A stretch of 64,000 bases of DNA from JAPWJZ01 sp966211335. GTDB taxonomy: Bacteria; Pseudomonadota; Alphaproteobacteria; Micavibrionales; UBA2020. Under the pieces are notes generated by a model, which was not told where the DNA came from, did no database searches, and saw only the letters and a list, made by a program, of their open reading frames with translations. Location: contig CBIHNF010000001.1 in NCBI GenBank assembly GCA_966211335.1, forward strand, positions 806,001 through 870,000, given 5' to 3'. Numbering within the stretch: position 1 is the first letter of the stretch; each line of letters opens with the position of its first letter. The position numbers were made by a program, and so were the translations under genes. Of the stretch, positions 33,966 to 43,273 are shown one piece after another.

Positions 33966-34727
33966 TCAGTTCTTTTTCGGCGCTTTCGACAGCACGAAAT
34001 CGCCCAGCCAAAGCGGCAGGGCGGCGACGATGCGTGACAGCGCATACATCGGCCAGGGGAAGGCGATGCGCGCCTTGTTGCGCTCAAGGCCGCGGCGGAT
34101 GAACTTTGCCGCCGCTGCCGCATCCATTAAAAACGGCATCGGAAAATTGTTCACATCCGTCAGCGGCGTCTTGATGAAGCCGGGGAAGATGACGCCGAGT
34201 TCAACGCCACTCTCTTTCAGCAGCGGGCGCACTGCCTCGCCATAGGCGCGCACCGCCATTTTGCTGACGCTATAAGCGGGCGCGTTCGGCATGCCGCGGA
34301 AACCCGCCATCGAACTCATCAGCGCGACTTGGCCTTTTTTTCTGGCGATAAACTTCGGCAGCAAGGGGTTGACGGTGTTGAGGGTGCCGTCAAGGTTGGT
34401 CGCCATGATCTCGCGGAACTGCGCGTCGCTCTCCCCGCCGCTCTTGCCTGTGCCGCCGGAAATGCCGGCATTGGCAATCACAAGATCGATCGGTGCGGCG
34501 TCATCCCACAGCACCACCTGCTTTTGAAAATCGGCGTCGGTGACGGCGATGGTGCAAAGCTCCACCGCCGCGCCTTTCGCTTTGCATGAACCCGCAATCT
34601 CCTGAAGCCGAGCCTGATCGCGGCCGGTGAGTAGGAGGGTGATGCCGGACGCCGCATATTCAAGCGCCAGTGCCTTGCCGATGCCGCTGGAGGCGCCGGT
34701 GATTAAAATGCGCGAAGGGTTTTTCAT
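33966..34727 (-). CDS. Short-chain dehydrogenase/reductase
   Basis: 253 residues from the ATG at 34727, which has AAGGA seven bases upstream. Classical SDR: ILITGASSGIGKALALEYA (TGxxxGIG cofactor site), VIANAGISGG (NAG motif), the SSMAGFRG strand, and YSVSKMAV giving the catalytic Tyr-x-x-x-Lys. The C-terminus is hydrophobic (PWPMYALSRIVAALPLWLG) and could touch the membrane. Substrate unknown. It is convergent with the small exported gene and divergent from gmk. Confidence 0.85.
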   Translation of the reverse strand: MKNPSRILITGASSGIGKALALEYAASGITLLLTGRDQARLQEIAGSCKAKGAAVELCTIAVTDADFQKQVVLWDDAAPIDLVIANAGISGGTGKSGGESDAQFREIMATNLDGTLNTVNPLLPKFIARKKGQVALMSSMAGFRGMPNAPAYSVSKMAVRAYGEAVRPLLKESGVELGVIFPGFIKTPLTDVNNFPMPFLMDAAAAAKFIRRGLERNKARIAFPWPMYALSRIVAALPLWLGDFVLSKAPKKN

Positions 34728-34848
34728 ATAATATCCTTTTGTGGCGCTATTGTTTAGGGAAGCCCCACGCGTTATAAAGTGCATAAGATTCTATCAGCCA
34801 AAACCTGAAAATGCGAAGGCCGAAGACAGCCTTCTTTAGAAAGACCTG

Positions 34849-35520
34849 ATGCCCCCGCAAACCGCACCCGTCATCGGCAATCCCGACCCCAAGGCCGCCA
34901 TGAAGCGCCGGGGCCTTATGCTGGTGCTGGCGTCCCCCCCGGGCGGCGGCAAAACCACCATTTCCCGCGCGATTGCGAAGATCGATCCCGAAACGGAAAT
35001 TTCCGTCTCCGCCACAACGCGCGCGATGCGCCCCGGCGAAGTGCACGGGCAGCATTACTATTTCGTCTCGCCGGATGAGTTCCAGAAAATGGTCGACGAA
35101 AAGAACATGCTGGAGCATGCGCTCGTCTACAATAAGCACTACTACGGCACGCCCAAGGCCCCCGTCGACAAGGCGCTGGAAGAAGGCCGTGACGTGCTGT
35201 TCGACATCGACTGGCAGGGCAACCGCAGCCTTGCGGCGATTGCGCCGGATGACGTTGTTTCCGTCTTCCTGCTGCCGCCGAGCTGGAAGGAACTCGCCCA
35301 CCGCCTGCATAACCGCGCTCAGGATTCGGAAGAGGAAATTTCCCGCCGCCTGTCAAAAGCTGCCGATGAAATCGCGCATTACAAAGAATTCCAGTATGTG
35401 CTGATCAACAGCGACCTCGATGAAAGCGTCGCCAAAGTCCGCGCCATCATCGCCGCCGAGCGCCAGAAGCGCGAACGCCTGCCGGCGGTGCATGCGTTTG
35501 TGGAAACGTTGAAGCCTTAA
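34849..35520 (+). CDS. gmk: Guanylate kinase
   Basis: 223 residues. P-loop LVLASPPGGGKTTISRAI (the alphaproteobacterial variant with Ser in place of the first Gly), VSATTRAMRPGEVHGQHYYFV with the GMP-binding Arg and Tyr residues, and VLFDIDWQGNRSL. It phosphorylates GMP to GDP. The first ATG gives a Pro-rich leader of about 17 residues; an internal ATG at residue 18 (MKRRGLML) is an alternative start. It ends nine bases before the convergent rsmA stop. Confidence 0.93.
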   Translation: MPPQTAPVIGNPDPKAAMKRRGLMLVLASPPGGGKTTISRAIAKIDPETEISVSATTRAMRPGEVHGQHYYFVSPDEFQKMVDEKNMLEHALVYNKHYYGTPKAPVDKALEEGRDVLFDIDWQGNRSLAAIAPDDVVSVFLLPPSWKELAHRLHNRAQDSEEEISRRLSKAADEIAHYKEFQYVLINSDLDESVAKVRAIIAAERQKRERLPAVHAFVETLKP

Positions 35521-35529
35521 TCCAGAAAA

Positions 35530-36351
35530 TTATTCCTGCAGAATTTTCGCCATGCGGATGAAGCCCGCGATGTCGATCTCTTCCGCGCGTGCGGTTGCGG
35601 GAACGCCGGCTGCCGCCAGAAATTCTTCCGGCACGATGCCGCCAAGCGTTTTCAACGACTGGCGCAGCATCTTGCGCCGCTGGCCGAAGGCGGCGGCGGT
35701 CAAACGTTCCATGATCTCGATTTTAATATCGTCGGTGCGCGGCTTCGGCGTGATGTGCACGACGCTGGAGGTCACTTTGGGGGCCGGCGTAAAAGCTTCC
35801 GGCGGAATGTCAAAGCGGCGCTCGACTGTGCAGAGCCATTGCGTCAGGACGGATAAACGCCCGTAATCTTTCGTGCGTGTTTCGGCCGCAAGGCGCTCCG
35901 CCACTTCCTTCTGGAACATCAGCGTGAAGCTCTTGAAGGCATCCAGTTGCTTGAGCCAGCCAATCAGCAGCGTCGTCGCGATATTATATGGCAGGTTGGC
36001 GACAATGGCGCGCGGGGCGGGGCAAAGCGTTTCGTAATCAATTTTCAGCGCGTCGTCGGCGTGCAGCACAATGCGCCCTTCTGCCGCATCTACCAGCTCC
36101 TGCAGCGCGGCAACGCAGCGGTCGTCGCGCTCGATGGCGTGGATGACGGGTGCTTCCGTCTGCAACAGCCCGCGCGTGAGGCCGCCGGGGCCGGGGCCGA
36201 CTTCAATGACATTGACGCCCGTCAAATCACCCGCCGCTTTCGCAATGCGGGCGGTAAGGTTGAGGTCGAGGATAAAGTTCTGGCCGAGCGAGCGCTTCGC
36301 CAGCAGGCCGTGCCGGTCAATGACGTCGCGCAGCGCGGGAAGCGGCTTCAT
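35530..36351 (-). CDS. rsmA: 16S rRNA (adenine(1518)-N6/adenine(1519)-N6)-dimethyltransferase
   Basis: 273 residues, KsgA/RsmA family. Early RSLGQNFILDLNLTARIA, SAM-binding VIEVGPGPGGLTRGLL, and catalytic IVANLPYNIATTLLI (NLPY motif). The C-terminal helical part has FTPAPKVTSSVVHI and FGQRRKMLRQSLKTL. It dimethylates two adenines in helix 45 of 16S rRNA late in 30S maturation. It overlaps the surA stop by four bases, so the two are coupled; pdxA, which commonly lies between them, is absent. Confidence 0.96.
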   Translation of the reverse strand: MKPLPALRDVIDRHGLLAKRSLGQNFILDLNLTARIAKAAGDLTGVNVIEVGPGPGGLTRGLLQTEAPVIHAIERDDRCVAALQELVDAAEGRIVLHADDALKIDYETLCPAPRAIVANLPYNIATTLLIGWLKQLDAFKSFTLMFQKEVAERLAAETRTKDYGRLSVLTQWLCTVERRFDIPPEAFTPAPKVTSSVVHITPKPRTDDIKIEIMERLTAAAFGQRRKMLRQSLKTLGGIVPEEFLAAAGVPATARAEEIDIAGFIRMAKILQE

Positions 36352-38186
36352 AGGCGCTTTTCAATATAGGCGGTCGCGCGCAGGTCCTTCAGGTAGCGCT
36401 CCTGCAGCTGGTCAAGGCGCTTCATGCCGAGCTGGCTGGCAATCTGCTCCCGTGCGCCATCGGCCTTGGGGTCGATGACGGGGGCGCCAGGGGCTGCCGC
36501 TTTGGCGGGGGACGGTGCAGGTTTCGGTGCCGGAACAGGAGCGGGCGCAACAGGCGCAGGCGGCGCGGCAGCAACCTCTGCTTCCGGTGCGGGCGGCGTT
36601 TCGCGGCTGCAGACCATCAAGACGGCAATGCCGTTTTCAACACGCAACGGGGCGCTCAACGTTTCAACCGGCAGGTCCTTCACCACCAGCTGCACCGTGC
36701 CGGCGAATTCGCCAAGCTTTTTGGTACCAAGATCAACGTTGCCTTCGCTTAAGAAATCTTTCGCTTTTGCTTCCAGCTGGCTGCAGGAGGTGACTTCCGA
36801 TTTCAGCGCGGCAGCGCGCTTGATTTTCGCATCGACGACGACTGTGGGCTCCGATGCCGCGATGGGAATCAGGATTTGCTCGACATGCAGCGTGTCTTCA
36901 GCGGGCGGCTGCGGCGCGGGTTTCGCCGCGACAGGAGCGACAGGCGCCGGTGCTGCAGCGGGTGCAGGTGCAGCGGCCGGAGCGGGGGCTGCAGCAGCCG
37001 TTTGCGGCGCTTCGGCGGCGCCGCTGCTGCGGCGGTCGCGCAGGAACAACACGTAATAACCTTTGTCACCGCGCACGGGCGCGCTGATCTGGCCGGGTTC
37101 AAGACGCGTCAGCGCCTCGTCCAGCTTCGGCTCCAGCTGGCCCTGCTGCACCCAGCCGATATCGCCGCCCTGGCTTGCGCCGGGGGCCTGGCTCAGCTGC
37201 CGCGCAGCCTGGCTGAAGGGCGCGCCGTGGTTAAGGTCAGCCACCAGCTTTTCGGCATCGTGGCGCACCACGTTATCCATGTCCGGCGATTTCACCGGCA
37301 GCAAAATTTCGGCGACGTTGTATTCCGTCTTGCCCTTGTTGCTGTTCAGGCGGTTCAGCTCGCTGTCGATTTCGCTTTCGGAAATATTGACCTGCGGGCG
37401 CAGCTTGCGGCGGATGACCATGCCCCAGGCGAGCTGCGCACGGATCTGGTCCTGCAGCGTCGAGAATTTGACGCCGGCGGATGTCAACTTCGCCTTGAAT
37501 TCCTCAGGCTCCAGCTTGTTGTTGCGGGCGATGACGGCGAAGGCGTTATCAAGCTCGGTATCCTCGACCGTAATGCCAAGGGCTTTCGCCTCCTGCATCT
37601 GCAGGCGCTCGTCGATGAGGCGGTCCATAACCTGCGCTGCGATTTTCTGGCGCGCTTCCGGCGGCGGGTTGCCGGGTGCGCCGAGCAGGTAAAGACCCAT
37701 GCGGTTGCGGATATCGGAATAAGTCACGACTTCATCGTTGACCACGGCGGCAATGCCGACCTTGCTGTCGATGGGGGCGGAACCGGTCACGGGCGCCTTG
37801 CGCGGCGCGGCCGGTGCGGCGGGCTTGGCATGTGCAGGCGCAGCCGGCGCGTGACGCATGACCGGCGGCGTATAGATCGGCACTTCCTTGAATTTCGGCT
37901 TCATGAATTCCATGGCGGGCGCAGCGGTGGGGGCGGCTTCGCTTTCCGGCGCTTCATCGCTGGTCGCATCAGACGGCGCGGTATCCGCCGGAGCTGTTTC
38001 TTCCGGCGTCTCCGCCGGCGCAGGTTCGGCTTGCGGCTCTTCCGCGGGTGCGGCGGCGCGGTCCTTCGGCGTGAAATAGTCGATCTTGGCGGCAGCGGCC
38101 GGCGTCGAGAGGCCCAGCGCAAGGGCGAAACCGGCGCTCAAAACAAAGCCGGCGGCAAGGGCGGTCGAGGTGTAAAAACGGGACAA
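36348..38186 (-). CDS. surA: SurA-like periplasmic peptidyl-prolyl isomerase / chaperone
   Basis: 612 residues, longer than Escherichia coli SurA (428). Start TTG at 38186 with AGAGGA eight bases upstream. A signal peptide ends near STPAAAA. Residues about 40-140 are Ala/Pro/Glu-rich low complexity. The SurA chaperone domain runs from about 140 to 275 (VGIAAVVNDEVVTYSDI, DRLIDERLQMQEAKALG). A parvulin domain occupies about 290-385 (AEILLPVKSPD, GGDIGWVQQGQLEPKLDEAL). Another Ala/Pro linker leads to a degenerate parvulin-like segment (LHVEQILIPIAA) and a Pro-rich tail. It assists outer-membrane protein folding. Low complexity accounts for the extra length. Confidence 0.85.
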   Translation of the reverse strand: MSRFYTSTALAAGFVLSAGFALALGLSTPAAAAKIDYFTPKDRAAAPAEEPQAEPAPAETPEETAPADTAPSDATSDEAPESEAAPTAAPAMEFMKPKFKEVPIYTPPVMRHAPAAPAHAKPAAPAAPRKAPVTGSAPIDSKVGIAAVVNDEVVTYSDIRNRMGLYLLGAPGNPPPEARQKIAAQVMDRLIDERLQMQEAKALGITVEDTELDNAFAVIARNNKLEPEEFKAKLTSAGVKFSTLQDQIRAQLAWGMVIRRKLRPQVNISESEIDSELNRLNSNKGKTEYNVAEILLPVKSPDMDNVVRHDAEKLVADLNHGAPFSQAARQLSQAPGASQGGDIGWVQQGQLEPKLDEALTRLEPGQISAPVRGDKGYYVLFLRDRRSSGAAEAPQTAAAAPAPAAAPAPAAAPAPVAPVAAKPAPQPPAEDTLHVEQILIPIAASEPTVVVDAKIKRAAALKSEVTSCSQLEAKAKDFLSEGNVDLGTKKLGEFAGTVQLVVKDLPVETLSAPLRVENGIAVLMVCSRETPPAPEAEVAAAPPAPVAPAPVPAPKPAPSPAKAAAPGAPVIDPKADGAREQIASQLGMKRLDQLQERYLKDLRATAYIEKRL

Positions 38187-38296
38187 GCGGGGAATCCTCT
38201 GGTCGTTCAGGACATAAGCGGCAAGCGCCCCAAAATTACACCTTTCGGGGGCCTAATGCACCTTGTTTTTAAGGGGTTTTTGAGGGGGTTAAGCCC

Positions 38297-39268
38297 TTAA
38301 GACGCCAGCTTTTTCTCGCCACCCAGCTTGCCGCCCGGCCAGTACTGGCTCAAATAGGTCGGCAGGATGCTGTCAAGCGAGGTAGGGGCAACGCCGAGAG
38401 AGGTTAAGCCCGCGTTGCTAGGCCCTGCGATGCAGTCATATTGCAGGCTGCGCACCTGGTCGAGGGTCAGCGCCGGGGAGGGAAGAATTCCTGCCGCCGC
38501 GCCCATGACTTTGGCGATGGGCATCGGCAGGCTGGCGTAGGAAAATTCCTGATGCGTGTATTTCTTCATCACATCCAGCATCTGGCGGAAGGTATAAACC
38601 TGCGGCCCCGCCATCTCATAGATCATGCCGTCGTACTGCGCGGTATCGGGTGCGCTGGCGATATGCAGCACTGCTTTGGCGATATCGCCCACATACACGG
38701 GCTGGAATTTGGTCTTGCCGCCGCCAATCAGGGGCAGCAGCGGGCTTTTGCGCGCCATGGTCGCAAAGCGGTTGAAGAAATTATCTTCCGGCCCAAAGAC
38801 GACGGAAGGCCGCAGGATAACGGAATGCGAGAAGGCATGAATGACCGCATCTTCCCCCGCCGCCTTGGTGCGGCTGTAGGCGGAGGTTGAGTCCGCCGAA
38901 GCGCCAAGCGCCGACAGGTGGACGAGCAATTGCACATTGGCGAATTTGCAGCTGCGGGCAATGCGCTCCGCCGCCTCTACATGCACGCGCTTGAAGGTGT
39001 TGCGGCCGCTCTCGAACAGAACGCCGATCAGGTTGACGGCCATATCTGCGCCGGAAAGCGCAACCGCGACCGACTGGTCGTTATGAATGTCGCAACCGAT
39101 CGGCACGACCTGGCCGACCGATCCTGCGGGGCGCAGGAAATAGGCACGCTGCGGCACGCGCGTCGCAACGCGGATGGTCGCTCCGGTTTTTGCCAGCTGC
39201 CAGATGATATGCCGGCCGAGGAAGCCCGTGCCGCCGAAAACGGTGATGGTTTTTGTTTTAAGGGTCAT
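38297..39268 (-). CDS. Complex I NDUFA9-like NAD(P)-binding protein
   Basis: 323 residues. Rossmann start ITVFGGTGFLGRHIIWQLAK, then VRVATRVPQRAYFLRP and the SAYSRTKAAGEDAV segment, where the SDR-type Tyr-x-x-x-Lys is replaced by Tyr-Ser-Arg-Thr-Lys. This is the atypical epimerase group related to the mitochondrial complex I subunit NDUFA9, common in alphaproteobacteria. Its role here (assembly or cofactor binding) is not known. It lies six bases after uvrD and 110 bases before surA on the same strand. Confidence 0.82.
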   Translation of the reverse strand: MTLKTKTITVFGGTGFLGRHIIWQLAKTGATIRVATRVPQRAYFLRPAGSVGQVVPIGCDIHNDQSVAVALSGADMAVNLIGVLFESGRNTFKRVHVEAAERIARSCKFANVQLLVHLSALGASADSTSAYSRTKAAGEDAVIHAFSHSVILRPSVVFGPEDNFFNRFATMARKSPLLPLIGGGKTKFQPVYVGDIAKAVLHIASAPDTAQYDGMIYEMAGPQVYTFRQMLDVMKKYTHQEFSYASLPMPIAKVMGAAAGILPSPALTLDQVRSLQYDCIAGPSNAGLTSLGVAPTSLDSILPTYLSQYWPGGKLGGEKKLAS

Positions 39269-39273
39269 GGTGC

Positions 39274-41535
39274 TTACTTCGCCTCGCTGGCCTTGATGAC
39301 AAAACTGTCGATTACTTTTTTGCGTCCGGCGGAATCAAAGCGGATATCCAGCTTGTCGCCTTCGGTCGTCACCACTGTGCCATATCCGAACTTCTGGTGG
39401 AAGACGCGGTCGCCGATGGTGAAGCCGGCTTCTGATTCAATGGTCGAGCTGATGCGGGCCATGGAATTATCCACCAGCTCGGCCCGTTTCGACTGCCAGC
39501 CTGCGCCGCCACCGCGGTAGGGGCTGTCAAAACCCTGCGCGGGCTGGTAATTCGACTGGTTCTGGCCGCGGTAGACGCCGGTTTCGACAATCACATCCAC
39601 ATGGTCTTTGGGCAGCTCGTCAATAAAGCGGGACGGCAGGCAGCTTTGCCAGTTGCCGTAAATCTGCCGGTTGGCGGCGAAAAAGATAAAGGCTTTTTTA
39701 CGGGCGCGGGTGATGCCGACATAGGCAAGGCGGCGCTCTTCCTCAAGCCCCGTGATGCCTGTTTCATCCATGGTGCGCTGGTTGGGGAAGACGCCTTCCT
39801 CCCAGCCCGGCAGGAAGACGGCGTTGAATTCAAGGCCCTTTGCCGAATGCAGCGTCATGATCGACACCATATCGCCGCCGTCCTTGTCGTTATTTTCCAT
39901 GACGAGCGATACGTGCTCAAGGAAGGTGTCGAGGTTCTCAAACTCCTCCAGCGCGCCGACGAATTCTTTGAGGTTCTCGAGGCGGCCCGCCGCCTCCGGC
40001 GATTTATCCGCCTGCCACATGGCGGTATAGCCGGATTCGTCCAGCACGATCTGCACAAGGTCGACATGCGACGAATTGCGTAGTTCGCTCCGCCAGCGCT
40101 CGAAATCGCGCAGCAGGTTCGTCAGCGTCTGGCGCACCTTGGGCTTGAATTCATCTGTTTCCAGCAATTGCCGCAGCGCCGTGTACATCGGCACCTGTTT
40201 GGCGCGGGCGACATTGCTTAAGGTCTGCAGCGTCGCATCGCCGATGCCGCGTTTCGGCGTATTGATGATTCGGGCAAGCGCCAGATCATCATCCGGCTGC
40301 ACGATGACGCGGAGATAGGCAATTGCATCGCGAATTTCCTGACGCTCATAAAAACGCAAGCCACCAATGACTTTGTACGGAATGCCCGCACGGATAAAGC
40401 ATTCCTCGAATTCGCGCGTCTGGTAGCTGGCGCGGACAAGGATAGCGACATCGCTGAGCGGCATTTTCTGGCGTTGCAGCCGTTCAATTTCTTCCGCAAT
40501 CGCCTGTGCTTCCTGCTTGCCGTCCCAGACGCCGCGGAGGATAACTTTTTCACCGGGGTCGTCTGCGCTCCACAGGTTTTTGCCAAGGCGGCTTTTGTTA
40601 TTGGCAATCACGCCGTTGGCAGCGCTTAAAATATGCTGTGTGGAGCGGTAGTTTTGTTCAAGGCGGATGATTTTCGCGCCGGGGAAGTCCTGCTCGAACT
40701 TTAAAATATTGCCAATCTCCGCGCCGCGCCAGCCATAGATGGACTGGTCGTCATCCCCCACGCAGCAGATGTTCTTGTGCTTCTGCGCGAGCAGCCGCAG
40801 CCACTGGTACTGCGCGACGTTGGTATCCTGATATTCATCGACGAGGATATATTTGAACTGCCGCTGATAATCTTCCAGCACGGCGACGGAGGCCGGATTT
40901 TTGAAAATGGTGATCATGTGCAGCAGCAGGTCGCCGAAATCGCAGGCATTCAGCATCCTCAGCCGGTCCTGGTACTGCGCGTAGAGTTTCGGCAGGCGGC
41001 CTTCCGCCATTTCGCCGGCATCGGCCATGGTCAGTTGTGCGGGCGTCTTCGCCTGGTCTTTCCATTTCTGGATGACGCCCATCAGCGCGCGCGGCGTCCA
41101 TTTCTTGGCATCAATGCCTTCCGCCTCGATCAATTGCTTCAACAGCCGGATCTGGTCGTCATCATCAAGAATGGTGAAATTCGATTTCAGGCCGACAAGT
41201 TCCGCATGCCGCCGCAGCATCCGTGCCGCGAGGGAGTGGAAAGTGCCGAGCCACCAGCCCTCCACCGGCGCGCCGTTCAGCAGACCCGACACGCGCCGTT
41301 TCATTTCCTGCGCGGCGCGATTGGTGAAGGTGACCGATAGAATCTGGCTGGGATAAGCCTTGCCGCCGGCCAGCAGGTGGCTGAGGCGTGTCGTCAAAAC
41401 TTTGGTTTTGCCGGTGCCCGCGCCGGCCAGGACGAGCAGGGGGCCGTCCGTTGTTTCCACAGCATCCCGTTGCTCGGGGTTCAAACCGCCGAGATATGAA
41501 AAAGACTGTGGATTTTGGGTGACGGGCATCATCAT
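39274..41535 (-). CDS. uvrD: ATP-dependent DNA helicase UvrD/PcrA
   Basis: 753 residues, SF1A helicase. Motif I LAGAGTGKTKVLTTRL, Ia VTFTNRAAQEM, II ILVDEYQDTNVAQYQWL, III VGDDDQSIYGWRGAEI, IV LEQNYRST, V MTLHSAKGLEFNAVFLPG and VI RRLAYVGITRARK. The C-terminal end has the Tudor-like DRVFHQKFGYGTVVTTEG seen in UvrD/PcrA. It works 3'-5' in nucleotide excision and mismatch repair. The start carries ATG ATG ATG. It is divergent from pal. Confidence 0.95.
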   Translation of the reverse strand: MMMPVTQNPQSFSYLGGLNPEQRDAVETTDGPLLVLAGAGTGKTKVLTTRLSHLLAGGKAYPSQILSVTFTNRAAQEMKRRVSGLLNGAPVEGWWLGTFHSLAARMLRRHAELVGLKSNFTILDDDDQIRLLKQLIEAEGIDAKKWTPRALMGVIQKWKDQAKTPAQLTMADAGEMAEGRLPKLYAQYQDRLRMLNACDFGDLLLHMITIFKNPASVAVLEDYQRQFKYILVDEYQDTNVAQYQWLRLLAQKHKNICCVGDDDQSIYGWRGAEIGNILKFEQDFPGAKIIRLEQNYRSTQHILSAANGVIANNKSRLGKNLWSADDPGEKVILRGVWDGKQEAQAIAEEIERLQRQKMPLSDVAILVRASYQTREFEECFIRAGIPYKVIGGLRFYERQEIRDAIAYLRVIVQPDDDLALARIINTPKRGIGDATLQTLSNVARAKQVPMYTALRQLLETDEFKPKVRQTLTNLLRDFERWRSELRNSSHVDLVQIVLDESGYTAMWQADKSPEAAGRLENLKEFVGALEEFENLDTFLEHVSLVMENNDKDGGDMVSIMTLHSAKGLEFNAVFLPGWEEGVFPNQRTMDETGITGLEEERRLAYVGITRARKKAFIFFAANRQIYGNWQSCLPSRFIDELPKDHVDVIVETGVYRGQNQSNYQPAQGFDSPYRGGGAGWQSKRAELVDNSMARISSTIESEAGFTIGDRVFHQKFGYGTVVTTEGDKLDIRFDSAGRKKVIDSFVIKASEAK

Positions 41536-41710
41536 TTTCTGGCGGTCCGGAACCTATGGGGAAGCAAGGCGTTTCTATACCAGATAAGATAGTCTCAATC
41601 TGCAAAAAAATAGCCTTCGATTTCAAAACCTTCTTGTGCTGTGCAGCGTGCATCTATACAAAAGTACAGAGGGATTGTCGAACCATCAAAATATCAAGGA
41701 GTTAAAGAAA

Positions 41711-42229
41711 ATGTTCGCGCGTATTATCAGTTTATTGGCGGTTGTGATCGTTCTGACGGTGTCGGGTTGCAAACACGACACGAAGACGACCGATGCCGTT
41801 AACGGCACCAGCACCACCACGACCCAAGGCGGCGCGACCACCGACACCACGTCGACCACCGGTCAGTATGCTCCGGGTTCGCAAGCGCAGCTCGTCAATG
41901 AAATCGGCGACCGCGTTTACTTCGGTTACGACCAGTTTGACCTCACCGCTGAAGCCCGCACGCAGATCGAGCGTCAGGCCCAGTGGCTGAAACAATACGG
42001 CAACGTCAACGTCATGGTTGAAGGCCATTGCGACGAGCGCGGCACGCGCGAATACAACCTTGCCCTCGGCGAGAAGCGTGCAACGGCTGTCCGCAACTAC
42101 CTCGTCGCCAACGGCGTTGCAGCCAACCGCGTCCAGTCCATCAGCTACGGCAAAGAGCGCCCGGCTGTGATGGGTGCGGATGAAACCTCCTGGGCTCAGA
42201 ACCGCCGCGGCGTTCTGGTCGTCCAGTAA
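41711..42229 (+). CDS. pal: Peptidoglycan-associated lipoprotein Pal
   Basis: 172 residues from the ATG at 41711 (AAGGAG nine bases upstream); codons further upstream are non-coding leader. Lipoprotein signal LLAVVIVLTVSGC with the lipid-modified Cys. After a Thr-rich linker comes an OmpA-like domain (VYFGYDQFDLTAEARTQIE, VMVEGHCDERGTREYNLALG, NRVQSISYGKERP) that binds meso-DAP of peptidoglycan. Pal anchors the outer membrane in the Tol-Pal constriction system. The usual tolQRAB genes are not upstream; uvrD is divergent. Forms a unit with cpoB. Confidence 0.95.
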   Translation: MFARIISLLAVVIVLTVSGCKHDTKTTDAVNGTSTTTTQGGATTDTTSTTGQYAPGSQAQLVNEIGDRVYFGYDQFDLTAEARTQIERQAQWLKQYGNVNVMVEGHCDERGTREYNLALGEKRATAVRNYLVANGVAANRVQSISYGKERPAVMGADETSWAQNRRGVLVVQ

Positions 42230-42250
42230 GGAAAAAGGATAACAGCTTCG

Positions 42251-43204
42251 ATGATTTTATCATTCAAAGCTGGCAAAACAGGGCCCCTGCTTCTCGCAGG
42301 GGCCCTGCTGCTTTTCTCGGTCGCCCCGGCAAGAGCAGGCTTTGGCCAGAACGCAGATAACTCGCAGATGATGTCGCGCATCAACCAGCTCGAAACGCAG
42401 GTGCAGACGCTGTCCCGCTCCGTCTACCGCGGCGGCGGCCAGCCGATCGAAGCGCCGATGCCGATGGGCGATGACAGCGGCATGTCCTCCGGCGGCGCGG
42501 CGGGTTTTGATTCCCGCATCTCCGCGATCGAGGAACAGCAGCGCAAAATCACCGGGCAGCTGGAACAGCTTTCCTTTGATGTCCAGCAGATGAAGGAAAA
42601 GCTGGAAAAACAGACCGCCGACAACGAAATGCGCTTCAACCAGATGGAGCATGGGGGGTCGACTGGTTCTTCCGTTTCCGGCAGCACCTCGGGTTCCGCA
42701 GGTCGTGACCCGTCCCGCGATGATATGTCGACCGGCAGCTATGACGGTGGTTCCCCCACCGCGGACCGTTCGCCGAAAGTCCTCGGCACGCTTACCACCT
42801 CCGGCGGCAAGACCAATTCGCCGCAGGCGATGTACGACGATGCCTTCAACGACATCCGCGATGCGAAGTACGACAGCGCCTCCGCCAAATTCCAGACCTT
42901 CATGACGCAATACCCGAAGGACCCGCTGGCGGCGAATGCGCAGTACTGGCTCGCCGAAACCTATTACGTCCGTCAGGATTACCGCCAGGCGGCCAAGCTT
43001 TTCGCGCAGGATTACCAGCAGTTTCCGCAAGGGGCCAAGGCACCTGCCGCTCTCTTGAAGCTCGGCCTTTCCCTCTCCAAGCTCGGCAAGAAAGACGACG
43101 CATGTCTGTCCTTCGCCCAGCTGAAGAAGGAATTCCCCGGCGACCAGACGCCGGAGATAAAACGCGCGGCAACAGAAATGAAGCAGCTTGGCTGCAAGGG
43201 CTGA
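42251..43204 (+). CDS. cpoB: Tol-Pal system protein CpoB (YbgF)
   Basis: 317 residues. Signal peptide LLLAGALLLFSVAPARA. A coiled-coil trimerisation region (about residues 40-130, RINQLETQVQTLSRSVY and ISAIEEQQRKITGQLEQL) is followed by a Ser/Gly-rich linker and a C-terminal TPR domain (AMYDDAFNDIRDAKYDSA, NAQYWLAETYYVRQDYRQA, ALLKLGLSLSKLGKKDDA). CpoB coordinates Tol-Pal with peptidoglycan synthesis at division. It lies 21 bases after pal and is followed by a terminator. Confidence 0.93.
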   Translation: MILSFKAGKTGPLLLAGALLLFSVAPARAGFGQNADNSQMMSRINQLETQVQTLSRSVYRGGGQPIEAPMPMGDDSGMSSGGAAGFDSRISAIEEQQRKITGQLEQLSFDVQQMKEKLEKQTADNEMRFNQMEHGGSTGSSVSGSTSGSAGRDPSRDDMSTGSYDGGSPTADRSPKVLGTLTTSGGKTNSPQAMYDDAFNDIRDAKYDSASAKFQTFMTQYPKDPLAANAQYWLAETYYVRQDYRQAAKLFAQDYQQFPQGAKAPAALLKLGLSLSKLGKKDDACLSFAQLKKEFPGDQTPEIKRAATEMKQLGCKG

Positions 43205-43225
43205 TGCGGAGCGCATGACATTGAA

Positions 43226-43264
43226 GCAAGGACTCCGGCGTCACAACCGGGGTCCTTTTCTTTT
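43226..43264 (+). terminator. Intrinsic terminator after cpoB
   Basis: AAGGACTCCGG pairs with CCGGGGTCCTT (one G-T pair), with TTTTCTTTT after it. It ends only about ten bases before the tilS start codon, so tilS must be read through or be internally promoted; the arrangement could attenuate tilS. Confidence 0.8.
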
Positions 43265-43273
43265 GGGGATTGA

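Noticed and set aside
36876..38300. 474-codon plus-strand frame opposite surA
   Set aside because: Arg/Gly-rich translation is the complement of the Ala/Pro low-complexity of SurA; no motif or start signal.
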